DNA of 64,000 nucleotides from Robinsoniella peoriensis. Its GTDB lineage: Bacteria > Bacillota > Clostridia > Lachnospirales > Lachnospiraceae. The stretch lies in the NCBI RefSeq assembly GCF_000797495.1, contig NZ_JTGN01000007.1:1-64000 (forward strand), given 5' to 3'. Shown here in pieces: positions 25,403 to 34,394 of this stretch; within the stretch, counting starts at the first letter, position 1; the number at the start of each line of letters is the position of its first letter. Position numbers and translations under genes: made by a program. The notes under the pieces are model-generated. The model was not told the origin of the DNA, did no database searches, and saw nothing but the letters and a program-made list of their open reading frames with translations.

Positions 25403-27997
25403 ATGGTAATGAAACAGAAAAACAAAAAAATGAAAATCTGGAAAGACAAGAAAAAGCGGAAATGGATATTGATCATCCTGGGAGTCTGTATAATCGGAGC
25501 TGGCGGTACTGCATTTTTCATGACCAGAAAAAGAATGCCGGTAGAAGCGGCGGTCCAAAAGTCACAGACGGCAACAGTGGAGAAAGGAAATATTTCCAAT
25601 ACCATTGTGGGTACCGGAACTTTAGAAGCGGATACTGCAAGTGGAATTGAAATACCTTCCGGGCTTGTCATAGATGAAGTGAAAGTGGAAAGTGGTGACA
25701 GTGTAAGTAAAGGCGATGAACTGGCTGTAATCAATCAGGCGTCACTGTTAACGAAAATCGAAGATACACAGGAAGAAATTGCAAAACTGGATAAAGAAAT
25801 TAATGAAGCAAAAGAAGATTCAGATGCAGATACCATTACTACCAGTGTCAGTGGCCGTGTCAAAAAAATTTATGCCGCATCAGGTGATAAAATAACAGAT
25901 GTAATGTTAGAAAACGGGGCACTGATATTGCTTTCACTGGATGGAAAGATGGCACTGAAACTGGAAAATGTGTCCGGCATTGCAGCAGGAGACAGTGTAA
26001 CTGTAACGCTATCCAGCGGTACAGAGAAAACAGGAACCGTCGAAAGTGTTTCCGGGAAGACCGGTGTAATTACCCTGACCGATTACGGACCCGAATTGAA
26101 TGATACAGTTTCGGTTAAGGATTCTGATGGAAAGGAACTGGGAACAGGGAAGCTTTATATTCATCAGCAGCTGGCAATTACAGGTACTGCAGGAACAGTA
26201 AGTTCCGTGGATGTTTCGCTGAATGTATCGGTAGATGCAGACGAGACCCTGATTGAATTAAAAGAAAGTGCGTCACTGGGAACTTACCAGGAACTGCTGG
26301 CAGCCAGGGAAGAACTGGCACAGTCACTGCAGGAGTTAATGAATCTGTCTGCAAACCCAACCATTACAGCTGATTTTGATGGAATCGTCCAGACGGTAAA
26401 TGTAACGGCGGGCAGCAGTTCTTCCAATAGCAGTACTTCCGGCAGCAATTCCACGGGGAGTTCCAATTCCTCGAATGGAATGACAGGAGCATCCTATTCC
26501 TCAAACTCAGGCAGCCAGCCAGTCTTCGTGACCGCTTCCGCTAAAAAAGAGACAGCCGGAACAGCCAAGACAGTTGGAACAGCCAAGATAGTCGGAACAG
26601 CTGTGACAGCCGTAAACACATCGGAGTCCACAAAGGAGCCGGCACAAACACAGATCTCTATTTACACAGAGACAGAGCAAAATAAAACGGAGATTTCGGA
26701 ATGCACACCGGATATCACAGCGCCTGTAAAAGGGGCTTCACCTCAGAACATACTGCAGGAAACACAAAGTTATGCCGGAAGCATAGTATGGAATCCTTCA
26801 GACAGTGTCTTTCAGCCTGCCACTACCTATACGGCGGCAATTACGCTGACGGCAAAGGAAGGATATCAATTTGCTGCCGGTATTGCACCACAGTTAAGCG
26901 GAGGTGTCATTTCCGGAATAACCTTAAGCGCAGATAATAGTATTCTAACGTTTTCCGTTGCTTTTCCGGCTACGGCAGAAGAGGCTACAGAGAAGCCGAC
27001 AGATACACAGACAGACCCGGTAACGGAAACTTCCGGGGGAAAAGAAACAGAGACAAATCCTCAGCCTTCAACAGAACCAAAAGAAACACAGCCTCAGACA
27101 GAGTCAGATACGAAGAATGAAAAGGACAGCAATAAGCAGTCTGAGTCACAGAAAAATACGGACAAAAACAACGGACAGGAGACCAATGGAAAGAGCAGTG
27201 AAAATTCGGATAATCTAACAAATGGTAACTTAACAAATAATACAAATGGGAATAACAACAGTGGTTCCGGGAATAGTGGAAGCGGCAGTGGAAATGCAGC
27301 ACAGACAACTGCAAGCGAAAACAGTTCCACAGAAAGTAAATCCAGTTCAGACGACACAACTTCCACCGCATCATCCGGTTCGAATGTTTCCATAATGACG
27401 GTATCGCCCCAGGATAACGTAATTCTTACCGTAAATGTAGATGAATTAGACATCTTATCGGTAAGTCTGGATCAGGAAGCGGAGATTACCTTTGATGCCA
27501 TCGAAGATCAGACATTCAAAGGCAGCGTAACAAAGATTTCCAACTCGGCCAGCTCCAGCGGCGGAGTAACAAAATATCCGGTACAGATCACTATACCGAA
27601 AGATGCGTCAATGCGCATCGGAATGAATGCGTCAGCAACTATTACAATTGAGAATAAAGAAAATATTCTGCTGATACCGATGAATGCCCTTCAGGAACGG
27701 GGAAATAAAGTATTTGTCTATACCAGCGAAGACGAAGAAGGTGCATTATCCGGAGAAACAGAGATTGAAACAGGATTGTCAGACGGAACAAATGTGGAGG
27801 TAGTAAGCGGACTGGGTGAAGGAGATACCGTCTACTACAATAAAACAGGATCTTCCTCCTCTAATACAGAGGGTGGCTTCATGGGAGGTATGCAGGGTGG
27901 TGAAATGCCGTCCGGAGGTTTTGGCGGTGAAATGCCATCCGGAGGCGGAGGACCAAGTGGAAGTTCGGGCCAGATGAAGGCACCGGGCGGACAGTGA
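25403..27997 (+). CDS. HlyD/MacA-like efflux adaptor with a very large insertion
   Basis: This is the membrane-anchored adaptor of a MacAB-type ABC export system. A basic N-terminus and one membrane helix (about residues 21-41) precede lipoyl-like/barrel segments (VIDEVKVESGDSVSKGDEL). The adaptor core is interrupted after ITADFDGIVQTVNV by about 310 residues: a Ser/Asn-rich stretch (339-373), a Thr/Ala repeat, a small beta module (about 436-525, with YTAAITLTAKEGYQFA) like those of clostridial surface proteins, and a Thr/Glu/Ser/Asn-rich linker to about 666. The core then resumes at VILTVNVDELDI. The tail is Gly/Met-rich. At 864 residues it is about twice the usual length. ATG 25403 follows ATGGAGGG. 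The ABC ATPase and permease follow directly. Confidence 0.82.
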   Translation: MVMKQKNKKMKIWKDKKKRKWILIILGVCIIGAGGTAFFMTRKRMPVEAAVQKSQTATVEKGNISNTIVGTGTLEADTASGIEIPSGLVIDEVKVESGDSVSKGDELAVINQASLLTKIEDTQEEIAKLDKEINEAKEDSDADTITTSVSGRVKKIYAASGDKITDVMLENGALILLSLDGKMALKLENVSGIAAGDSVTVTLSSGTEKTGTVESVSGKTGVITLTDYGPELNDTVSVKDSDGKELGTGKLYIHQQLAITGTAGTVSSVDVSLNVSVDADETLIELKESASLGTYQELLAAREELAQSLQELMNLSANPTITADFDGIVQTVNVTAGSSSSNSSTSGSNSTGSSNSSNGMTGASYSSNSGSQPVFVTASAKKETAGTAKTVGTAKIVGTAVTAVNTSESTKEPAQTQISIYTETEQNKTEISECTPDITAPVKGASPQNILQETQSYAGSIVWNPSDSVFQPATTYTAAITLTAKEGYQFAAGIAPQLSGGVISGITLSADNSILTFSVAFPATAEEATEKPTDTQTDPVTETSGGKETETNPQPSTEPKETQPQTESDTKNEKDSNKQSESQKNTDKNNGQETNGKSSENSDNLTNGNLTNNTNGNNNSGSGNSGSGSGNAAQTTASENSSTESKSSSDDTTSTASSGSNVSIMTVSPQDNVILTVNVDELDILSVSLDQEAEITFDAIEDQTFKGSVTKISNSASSSGGVTKYPVQITIPKDASMRIGMNASATITIENKENILLIPMNALQERGNKVFVYTSEDEEGALSGETEIETGLSDGTNVEVVSGLGEGDTVYYNKTGSSSSNTEGGFMGGMQGGEMPSGGFGGEMPSGGGGPSGSSGQMKAPGGQ

Positions 27998-28007
27998 GGT
28001 GACGGCA

Positions 28008-28676
28008 ATGATTATATTTCAGGATGTTTGTAAATATTATCAGATTGGCGGGGAAGAAGTGAGGGCTTTGGATCATGCGAATATGAGGATTAAAAAAGGA
28101 GAATTCGTCAGCATTATAGGACCTTCGGGAAGCGGTAAATCCACGCTTATGAACATTATAGGGTGTCTGGATGTAGCTGATTGCGGGGAGTATTATCTGG
28201 ACGGACAGGAGATAGAACAATATTCAGAACGGGAACTGGGCAGGATACGGAATCATAAAATCGGATTTATTTTTCAGAATTTTAATCTGATTCAGAAGAT
28301 GACGGCAGAAGAGAACGTGGAACTCCCTTTAATCTATCAGGGTATCCATGCTTCTGAGCGTAAGAGAAGGGTTATGGAAGCATTAGAAAAAGTGGAGCTT
28401 TCCAGCAGGATGCATCATAAACCCACAGAGTTATCCGGCGGGCAGCAGCAGAGAGTTGCAATAGCGAGGGCACTTGTAACAAGTCCCTCTCTGTTTCTGG
28501 CAGATGAGCCTACCGGAAATCTGGATTCCAGAACCGGAGACGATATCATGAGCCTGTTTCATGAACTGCATGAACAGGGGAATACCATTGTGTTAATTAC
28601 CCATGATAACAAAGTGGCAAAACAGGCACTGCGCAGAATTCATATTCTGGATGGTCATGTAAAGGAGGTGGAGTGA
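28008..28676 (+). CDS. ABC transporter ATPase, MacB/LolD type
   Basis: This 222-residue ATPase drives the MacAB-like system. Walker A is GPSGSGKST, the signature is LSGGQQQRVAIARAL, and Walker B is LFLADEPTGNLDS, where the last part is typical of the MacB/LolD/FtsE group, followed by the H-loop ITHD. ATG 28008 follows GAGGTGA about six bases upstream; the GTG at 27999 is also in frame. The gene begins ten bases after the adaptor stop and overlaps the permease gene. Confidence 0.92.
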   Translation: MIIFQDVCKYYQIGGEEVRALDHANMRIKKGEFVSIIGPSGSGKSTLMNIIGCLDVADCGEYYLDGQEIEQYSERELGRIRNHKIGFIFQNFNLIQKMTAEENVELPLIYQGIHASERKRRVMEALEKVELSSRMHHKPTELSGGQQQRVAIARALVTSPSLFLADEPTGNLDSRTGDDIMSLFHELHEQGNTIVLITHDNKVAKQALRRIHILDGHVKEVE

Positions 28677-29932
28677 TGGTCTTTCAGTCCTTAAAAATGG
28701 CATGGAGTGCCATAACCTCGAATAAAATGAGATCTTTTTTAACCATGCTGGGAATTATCATCGGTGTAATGTCGCTGGTAGTACTGGTCTCTATCGCAAA
28801 TAGCGCAACCACTTCTGTAACAGATGAGATTTCGAATATCGGAACGAATCTTTTAACGATTCGGATCGAGGATAACAAAGAAAATCCATTGAAGTTATCC
28901 GAACTGTCAGACTTTACGGAAAATGAGGAAATTGCTCTGACAGCACCAATAGCCCAAAGCAGCATAACAGCAAAGAGCGGATATACCAGCAGTACGGTTA
29001 CCACATATGGAACAACAGGCTCCTATCTGGATATACAAGGCAAGGAATTGGCTTATGGGCGTTTCTTAAAAGCGGCAGATATTGACAATCATTCGAATGT
29101 AGTGGTATTAAATGAGGATGCGGCTACGGAGATTATTGGGCGTGCTAATGCAGTGGGAGAAAGTATTTCTTTAGACGGCAGAAGTTTTTTAATTATAGGA
29201 ATTATCAAGAGTGACGAGACCAGCAGTAAATCATCATCCAGATTATCGGGAAGCTCTGGATCAGGCAGGGGGAGTGCTTCTTCTAAAAGTTCATCGTCTA
29301 CCAGCACCTCTTATGCAAGCCTGGACGCCTATATTCCCTATACAACGCTGACAAGAATTGCCAGCAATATATCATCAGAAATCACGACGTTCTATGCCAC
29401 AGCTACCAGTGAAGACAGTCTGGATGCAGCAGAAGATGCCATGTCAGAAATGCTGTTAAAGCGTTTTGGACAGGATGAGGATGCATTTACCATACAAAAC
29501 CAGTCTACGCTTATGGAAACAATGAACAGCGTAACCAACACCCTTGCTTTGATGCTGGGAGGTATCGCAGCGATCTCATTAGTTGTGGGCGGTATTGGGA
29601 TTATGAATATTATGCTGGTATCCGTAACTGAGCGTACGAAAGAAATCGGTATCCGAAAAGCAATCGGGGCAGGCAGGGGAAGCATTATGCTGCAGTTTAT
29701 GCTGGAAGCATTGATGATCAGCCTTTTAGGGTGTCTGTTTGGGATATTTTTGTCCTGGGTTATTTTGCAGGCAGCCGGTATGATTATGGATTCCATGAGT
29801 TTCCAATTGTCCAATCAGGTAGTATGGATCGCTGTAGGTTTTTCCAGCATTATCGGGGTAGTCTTCGGTATTTATCCGGCAAATAAGGCGGCAAAAAAGC
29901 ATCCGATAGAAGCGCTCAGATATTCCGGGTGA
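28676..29932 (+). CDS. ABC transporter permease, MacB/FtsX type
   Basis: This is the membrane subunit of the export system, 418 residues from ATG 28676, which overlaps the ATPase stop by one base behind AAGGAGGTGG. The first helix (SNKMRSFLTMLGIIIGVMSL) is followed by a large extracellular domain and three C-terminal helices with the family motif VTERTKEIGIRKAIGAG. The extracellular domain contains a Ser/Gly-rich insertion of about 33 residues (roughly 182-214), echoing the low-complexity insertion of its adaptor. The exported substrate is unknown; peptides or drugs are typical. Confidence 0.9.
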   Translation: MVFQSLKMAWSAITSNKMRSFLTMLGIIIGVMSLVVLVSIANSATTSVTDEISNIGTNLLTIRIEDNKENPLKLSELSDFTENEEIALTAPIAQSSITAKSGYTSSTVTTYGTTGSYLDIQGKELAYGRFLKAADIDNHSNVVVLNEDAATEIIGRANAVGESISLDGRSFLIIGIIKSDETSSKSSSRLSGSSGSGRGSASSKSSSSTSTSYASLDAYIPYTTLTRIASNISSEITTFYATATSEDSLDAAEDAMSEMLLKRFGQDEDAFTIQNQSTLMETMNSVTNTLALMLGGIAAISLVVGGIGIMNIMLVSVTERTKEIGIRKAIGAGRGSIMLQFMLEALMISLLGCLFGIFLSWVILQAAGMIMDSMSFQLSNQVVWIAVGFSSIIGVVFGIYPANKAAKKHPIEALRYSG

Positions 29933-29970
29933 CAACTATAAATGAGCAGGAGCTTTGTCAATAAGCAAAT

Positions 29971-30003
29971 AAAAACGTCCAGACATTATTATCTGGACGT
30001 TTT
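29971..30003. terminator. Bidirectional terminator
   Basis: AAAACGTCCAGA pairs exactly with TCTGGACGTTTT around an eight-base AT loop. It lies between the export operon and the convergent htpG gene. Confidence 0.88.
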
Positions 30004-30008
30004 CAAAA

Positions 30009-32084
30009 TCATAATTTTGATAACATCATCATGATTTCATTGCTTCTGGAAATGAACTTTGTCATTTCTTCCGGAGCCAGCTGTTTGTGGCTTAAGAGTG
30101 CAAGATCGTATAACTGCTCACACATCATCGGAATATTTTCAGAATCTTTGTTTTCAAAGATATATTTTACTAATTGATTATTAGCGTTTAATACAAGGGT
30201 TTCGGAAGATCCAAACATGCCTGGATCCATACCGTACATATTGTACATCTTCATCATATCCTGCATACGTCTGCTTTCTTCAGAAAGAGTCATTACAGAA
30301 GAGATGTTTTCGTTTTTCAGCTTTTCAACTTTGACTTCCAGTTTTTCTTTGCCAAGAACTTTGCGGAATAATTCAGTAAGTGTATCTGTAGTTTCCTTTA
30401 ATTCTTCAGCATTTACTTCTTCCTTGAAGTGCTCTGTCACGTCGGAATCGATGCGCTGGAATTTAACTTCCTCATTTTTTTGTTCGATATGGCTGATGAA
30501 AGCGGAATCAATGTTGTGCTTTAAGATAGCCGCATCCAGACCTTCCTCTTTGAACATATTAATGTACTGGCTCTGCTGTACTTCATCCGTAACATAGAAG
30601 AGTGTAGTCTTTGGCTTTTCCGATTCTTTTTTATCTGCATCTTCTGTGTTATCGGCACTGGTTTCTTCAGCAGCAGTTTCCTCGGTTTCCGGCTCGTCTT
30701 TTTTGTTCTCTGCAATGAAATCAGGCAGAGTCAGATAATTGCTTTCCAGGTTTTTTACAAGAATGTAATCCATCATCTTATCACTGAACTTGCCGTCTTT
30801 TAAGCAGCCGAATTTGATGAATGGGCTGATGTCATCCCAGTATTTTTCATACTGTTCACGGTCTGTTTTGCACATGCCGCTTAATTTGTCAGCTACTTTC
30901 TTGGAGATATAATCAGCGATCTTCTTAACAAAGCCATCGTTCTGAAGAGCACTTCTGGATACGTTAAGCGGTAAGTCCGGACAATCGATGACACCTTTTA
31001 ACAGCATCAGGAATTCAGGAATTACTTCTTTGATATTATCTGCGATGAATACTTGGTTATTGTATAACTTAATGGTACCTTCAATAGAATCATATTCCGT
31101 ATTGATTTTCGGGAAGTAGAGGATACCTTTTAAGTTAAATGGATAGTCCATATTTAAGTGAATCCAGAATAAAGGTTCTTTGAAATCCATAAATACCTTA
31201 CGGTAAAAATCTCTGTATTCTTCTTCTTTACAGTCATTTGGATGCTTGGTCCAAAGAGGAGCAGGATCACTTAAAGATACAGGGCGTTTGTTTATTTTTA
31301 CTTTATCCTTTGCAGGAGAAACTTCCACGATTTCTTTTTCACCGTTTTCTTTTTCTTTTTCTTCCGTTTTTGCTTCTTCGTGGATATGTTCTACAACCAC
31401 ATCATCTTCACGAAGATCTGCTTCATCGATGGTTTCGAATTCCTGCTCTGCATTTTCCTTGGAAAGGAAAATTTCTACAGGCATGAAAGAACAATATTTT
31501 TCCAATACTTCACGAGCGCGGTATTCGTTAGCGAATTCCAGGCTTTCTTCGTTTAAGAAGAGTGTGATTTCCGTACCTACGGTATTTTTATTCCCATCAT
31601 CTAAAGTATATTCGGTGCCGCCGTCACATTCCCAGTGAACCGGGACAGAACCTTCTTTATAGGAAAGAGTATCGATGTGTACTTCTTCAGCAACCATAAA
31701 TGCTGAATAAAAGCCCAGACCGAAATGACCGATCATTTCGTCGTCGTTTGTTTTGTCTTTGTATTTTTCAAGGAAATCGGTTGCACCGGAAAATGCGATC
31801 TGTGTGATGTATTCTTCTACTTCATCAGCTGTCATACCAAGACCGGTATCAATAAATTTTAATGTTTTCGCTTCCGGATTTACTATTACTTCAATTTTGT
31901 TTTTGTGTTTTTCCGGGAATGAGTATTCACCCATTACTTCCAGTTTCTTTAACTTTGTGATTGCATCACATCCGTTGGAAACCAATTCACGGAAAAAGAT
32001 GTCATGGTCAGAATATAACCATTTTTTGATAATTGGAAATATGTTTTCGCTGTTAATTGATAAGCTTCCTTTTTTGTTGCTCAT
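30009..32084 (-). CDS. htpG: HSP90-family chaperone HtpG
   Basis: HtpG is an ATP-driven dimeric chaperone of the cytosol. The N-terminal ATPase shows FFRELVSNGCDAITKL, FIDTGLGMT and GHFGLGFYSAFM. I chose the ATG at 32084 because AAAAGGAGTG lies just upstream; the longer frame adds 24 residues over the promoter. At 691 residues it is longer than classical bacterial HtpG. A charged Glu/Lys linker (about residues 231-258) joins the N and middle domains, as in eukaryotic HSP90, and a second acidic stretch (about 455-492) lies between the middle and C-terminal parts. A perfect CIRCE element lies upstream of its promoter. Confidence 0.95.
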   Translation of the reverse strand: MSNKKGSLSINSENIFPIIKKWLYSDHDIFFRELVSNGCDAITKLKKLEVMGEYSFPEKHKNKIEVIVNPEAKTLKFIDTGLGMTADEVEEYITQIAFSGATDFLEKYKDKTNDDEMIGHFGLGFYSAFMVAEEVHIDTLSYKEGSVPVHWECDGGTEYTLDDGNKNTVGTEITLFLNEESLEFANEYRAREVLEKYCSFMPVEIFLSKENAEQEFETIDEADLREDDVVVEHIHEEAKTEEKEKENGEKEIVEVSPAKDKVKINKRPVSLSDPAPLWTKHPNDCKEEEYRDFYRKVFMDFKEPLFWIHLNMDYPFNLKGILYFPKINTEYDSIEGTIKLYNNQVFIADNIKEVIPEFLMLLKGVIDCPDLPLNVSRSALQNDGFVKKIADYISKKVADKLSGMCKTDREQYEKYWDDISPFIKFGCLKDGKFSDKMMDYILVKNLESNYLTLPDFIAENKKDEPETEETAAEETSADNTEDADKKESEKPKTTLFYVTDEVQQSQYINMFKEEGLDAAILKHNIDSAFISHIEQKNEEVKFQRIDSDVTEHFKEEVNAEELKETTDTLTELFRKVLGKEKLEVKVEKLKNENISSVMTLSEESRRMQDMMKMYNMYGMDPGMFGSSETLVLNANNQLVKYIFENKDSENIPMMCEQLYDLALLSHKQLAPEEMTKFISRSNEIMMMLSKL

Positions 32085-32127
32085 AAGTAACACTCCTTTT
32101 GTAATTATTTCATTTTTATCTAAAGCT

Positions 32128-32156
32128 AGTTTAATACGGGAAAAATAAATTGTCAA
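32128..32156 (-). promoter_or_regulatory. Promoter of htpG
   Basis: On the minus strand TTGACA (32156-32151) and TAAACT (32133-32128) are 17 bases apart. CIRCE ends eight bases before the -35 box. Confidence 0.78.
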
Positions 32157-32163
32157 GAAAAAA

Positions 32164-32190
32164 TTAGCACTCGATCAAGATGAGTGCTAA
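32164..32190. promoter_or_regulatory. CIRCE element (HrcA operator)
   Basis: TTAGCACTC, nine spacer bases, GAGTGCTAA: an exact match to the CIRCE consensus, the binding site of the heat-shock repressor HrcA. It places htpG in the HrcA regulon of this organism. Confidence 0.95.
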
Positions 32191-32287
32191 CAAATTTCTA
32201 TAAACTTTATAAACAAATTATAAACTCATCCATTTTTTGGATATAAACATAAAAAATACCTGAGTTGGAAAGAATAATGATAAATGA

Positions 32288-32791
32288 TCAGAGAAGCTCA
32301 AATGCAATTTCTTTCTGCCTGAGAAATTTCTGTACCATGGTATCCCAGGACTGCTCCAGTGTTTTATCCATTGTAAAGATTCGGATGGAAGTACCGGTGA
32401 TACAGCTCAGATTATGTCCATCATATTTTAAATTTAAAAACAGGCCGTTGATATCAGAAGAGGACATAGGCAGTTTAGTCTGAACTAACAATTTTTCAAG
32501 ATTGGCAGGGGAGAGCTGAAAGACAAATTTAAAATTCAGCGGCGTACGCTTTCCTTTAATTAATTCAAAACAATAGGGACGTAACTGCATCCAGGACGAA
32601 TAATTGGTATTGGAAAGGCCTCGTTCTTCCAGTTCATCCGGATTGTAATAATCTTTTTGCAGGCGGCCGTCAATATGAAAGGTATTATAAGTAGTAATAA
32701 CGGCTTCAGACAGCAGAAAATGGTCAAAAGTATCATTCAGCAATAGTTTTGACATAAATTGTTTGACATCTAATATATGTAGTGCGATCAA
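32288..32791 (-). CDS. Conserved Lachnospiraceae protein, DUF5721-like
   Basis: This cytosolic protein of 167 residues starts LIALHILDVKQFMSKLL (first Leu read as Met). I choose the TTG at 32791 because AAAGGAGC lies six bases upstream; the longer frame upstream has no ribosome site. It resembles the DUF5721 family as I remember it, of unknown function. The protein has an alpha/beta composition, with a TTYNTFHIDGRL segment and a C-terminal IRIFTMDKTLEQSWD. No catalytic motif is seen. It stands alone, and it is upstream of htpG on the same strand, 97 bases before CIRCE. Confidence 0.6.
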   Translation of the reverse strand: MIALHILDVKQFMSKLLLNDTFDHFLLSEAVITTYNTFHIDGRLQKDYYNPDELEERGLSNTNYSSWMQLRPYCFELIKGKRTPLNFKFVFQLSPANLEKLLVQTKLPMSSSDINGLFLNLKYDGHNLSCITGTSIRIFTMDKTLEQSWDTMVQKFLRQKEIAFELL

Positions 32792-33106
32792 TTTTTTGCT
32801 CCTTTTTTCATAAAAAATTTCATCTGTTATTATTATAACCGCAATGTAAGAAGACGGCAAGCAGGGATTCAGCCGGAAATGGAAAAAACCCCTTTTCAAA
32901 CGAATTTATATGTGCTATGATTATGTGGTATTAAAAACTACATAATAAGATATGCTAATTAGTACTAGTACATCCTTGTGCAATTAACAGTGAATAAAGA
33001 CGCAGATACCAGGCATTTTATTTACCAATAATTATGCAATGCTGTACAAGATTGTACTTGATGAATATTCTGCATGAGTGATGCAAGATTTTAGGAGGAA
33101 TTTTTA

Positions 33107-33946
33107 ATGGATTACAAGATAATTATTGACAGCTGCGGCGAATTGACAGAAGAGATGAAGAAGGACGGTCATTTTGCTACAGCATCACTTTCTATGCAGG
33201 TGGATGAGTGCACAATTGTGGATGATGAAACATTTGACCAGGCAGATTTTTTAAGACGGATTGCAGCTAGTCCGAACTGCCCTAAATCATCATGTCCATC
33301 ACCGGAAGCCTATATGAGTGCTTTTGACTGCGGAGCGCCGAGAGCTTATGCGGTTACGCTGTCGGCGGAATTAAGCGGCTCTTACAACAGCGCAGAGCTT
33401 GGCAGAAAGTTATTTTTAGAAGAACATCCGGATAACAAGGTTCATATTTTTAATTCTCGTTCAGCATCTATTGGTGAGACCCTGATCGGTTTGAAGATAC
33501 AGGAATGCGAAAATGCGGGCATGGAATTTGAAGAAATTGTGGATACCGTAGAAAAGTATATTGCCGGACAGAGCACCTGGTTTGTTTTGGAGAATCTGGA
33601 TACCCTCCGGAAAAATGGACGTCTCAGTAAAGTAAAGGCATTTGTGGCAACGGCGCTTAAGATCAAACCGGTAATGGGAGCTACACCCGAGGGTACCATT
33701 GTGCAGCTGGATCAGGCTAGAGGAATGAATAAGGCATTGGTTAAAATGGTAGATTTTATAGTCGAGAAGGTAGAAAATTCGGAAGAAAAGATTTTGGCCA
33801 TTTCTCACTGCAACTGCCCGGACCGTGCTAAAATGATAAAAGATGCTTTATTGTCCAGATTATCACTTAAGGATATTTTTATTGTTGATACCGCAGGTAT
33901 CAGCAGTATGTACGCTAATGACGGTGGCATTATTATTGTTGTTTAA
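33107..33946 (+). CDS. DegV family protein (fatty-acid binding, FakB-like)
   Basis: DegV/FakB proteins bind a fatty acid and present it to the kinase FakA. The 279 residues carry the family pattern: IIIDSCGELTEE at the start, the SCPSPEAYMSAFD loop, AYAVTLSAELSGSYNSAELG, and NLDTLRKNGRLSKVKAFVAT in the second half. The AGGAGGAAT ribosome site lies directly upstream. No fakA-like gene is next to it. The gap 32900-33106 has small AT-rich hairpins and no clear promoter that I would defend. Confidence 0.88.
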   Translation: MDYKIIIDSCGELTEEMKKDGHFATASLSMQVDECTIVDDETFDQADFLRRIAASPNCPKSSCPSPEAYMSAFDCGAPRAYAVTLSAELSGSYNSAELGRKLFLEEHPDNKVHIFNSRSASIGETLIGLKIQECENAGMEFEEIVDTVEKYIAGQSTWFVLENLDTLRKNGRLSKVKAFVATALKIKPVMGATPEGTIVQLDQARGMNKALVKMVDFIVEKVENSEEKILAISHCNCPDRAKMIKDALLSRLSLKDIFIVDTAGISSMYANDGGIIIVV

Positions 33947-34005
33947 AATAATTGCCGTATAAATGTCAAAACAAGTAAAAAAAACATGCAATTCCTACAA
34001 ATCTG

Positions 34006-34014
34006 TGATATAAT
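34006..34014 (+). promoter_or_regulatory. Extended -10 promoter
   Basis: TGATATAAT is an extended -10 element without a good -35 box, about 50 bases before the small membrane protein gene. Confidence 0.5.
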
Positions 34015-34067
34015 ATAAAAAATATGCTTAAAGAAATGACAGATAGCAGAAGTAAGGAGAAGAACAT

Positions 34068-34322
34068 ATGAGTCAGGAGAAAGTAGACCGCTACAAACAA
34101 GAAAAAGCAAATCGTGAAAAGCTTCTTAAAAAACAGAAACGCAATAAAATGCTCATGAAGCTGGGCGGTTTGGCAGTATGTCTTGTCATTGTAGGCTGGG
34201 TAGGTTTTTCGGCTTTTAATAAGTTCTATACACCTCCGGTGAAAAATTACGAGGTGAAGACTACAGCCGTAGACGATTATTTACAGGGATTAAATGAAAC
34301 GGAAACAGAAGCAGCAAAATAA
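34068..34322 (+). CDS. Small single-span membrane protein
   Basis: This 84-residue protein has a strongly basic helical N-terminus (rich in Lys, Arg and Glu, residues 1-32), one membrane helix (about 33-52) and a short acidic outer tail rich in Glu and Thr. It is preceded by AAGGAGAAG and followed by its own terminator. It looks like a membrane-anchored small protein with the charged part in the cytosol. I do not recognise its family and assign no function. Confidence 0.65.
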   Translation: MSQEKVDRYKQEKANREKLLKKQKRNKMLMKLGGLAVCLVIVGWVGFSAFNKFYTPPVKNYEVKTTAVDDYLQGLNETETEAAK

Positions 34323-34325
34323 TGG

Positions 34326-34362
34326 ACAGCCGGAGTGCGCAGCATTCCGGCTGTAACTTTTT
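34326..34362 (+). terminator. Terminator after the small membrane protein gene
   Basis: ACAGCCGGA and TCCGGCTGT (34326-34334, 34346-34354) pair exactly, extended by TGC/GCA, followed by a run of T at 34358-34362. Confidence 0.8.
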
Positions 34363-34394
34363 GGTAATGAGGAAGACAAGGAGGAACCGGAAGG

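Noticed and set aside
31246..31638. Frames opposite htpG rich in Phe and Ser
   Set aside because: They result from reading the reverse of the charged linker codons; htpG is secure.
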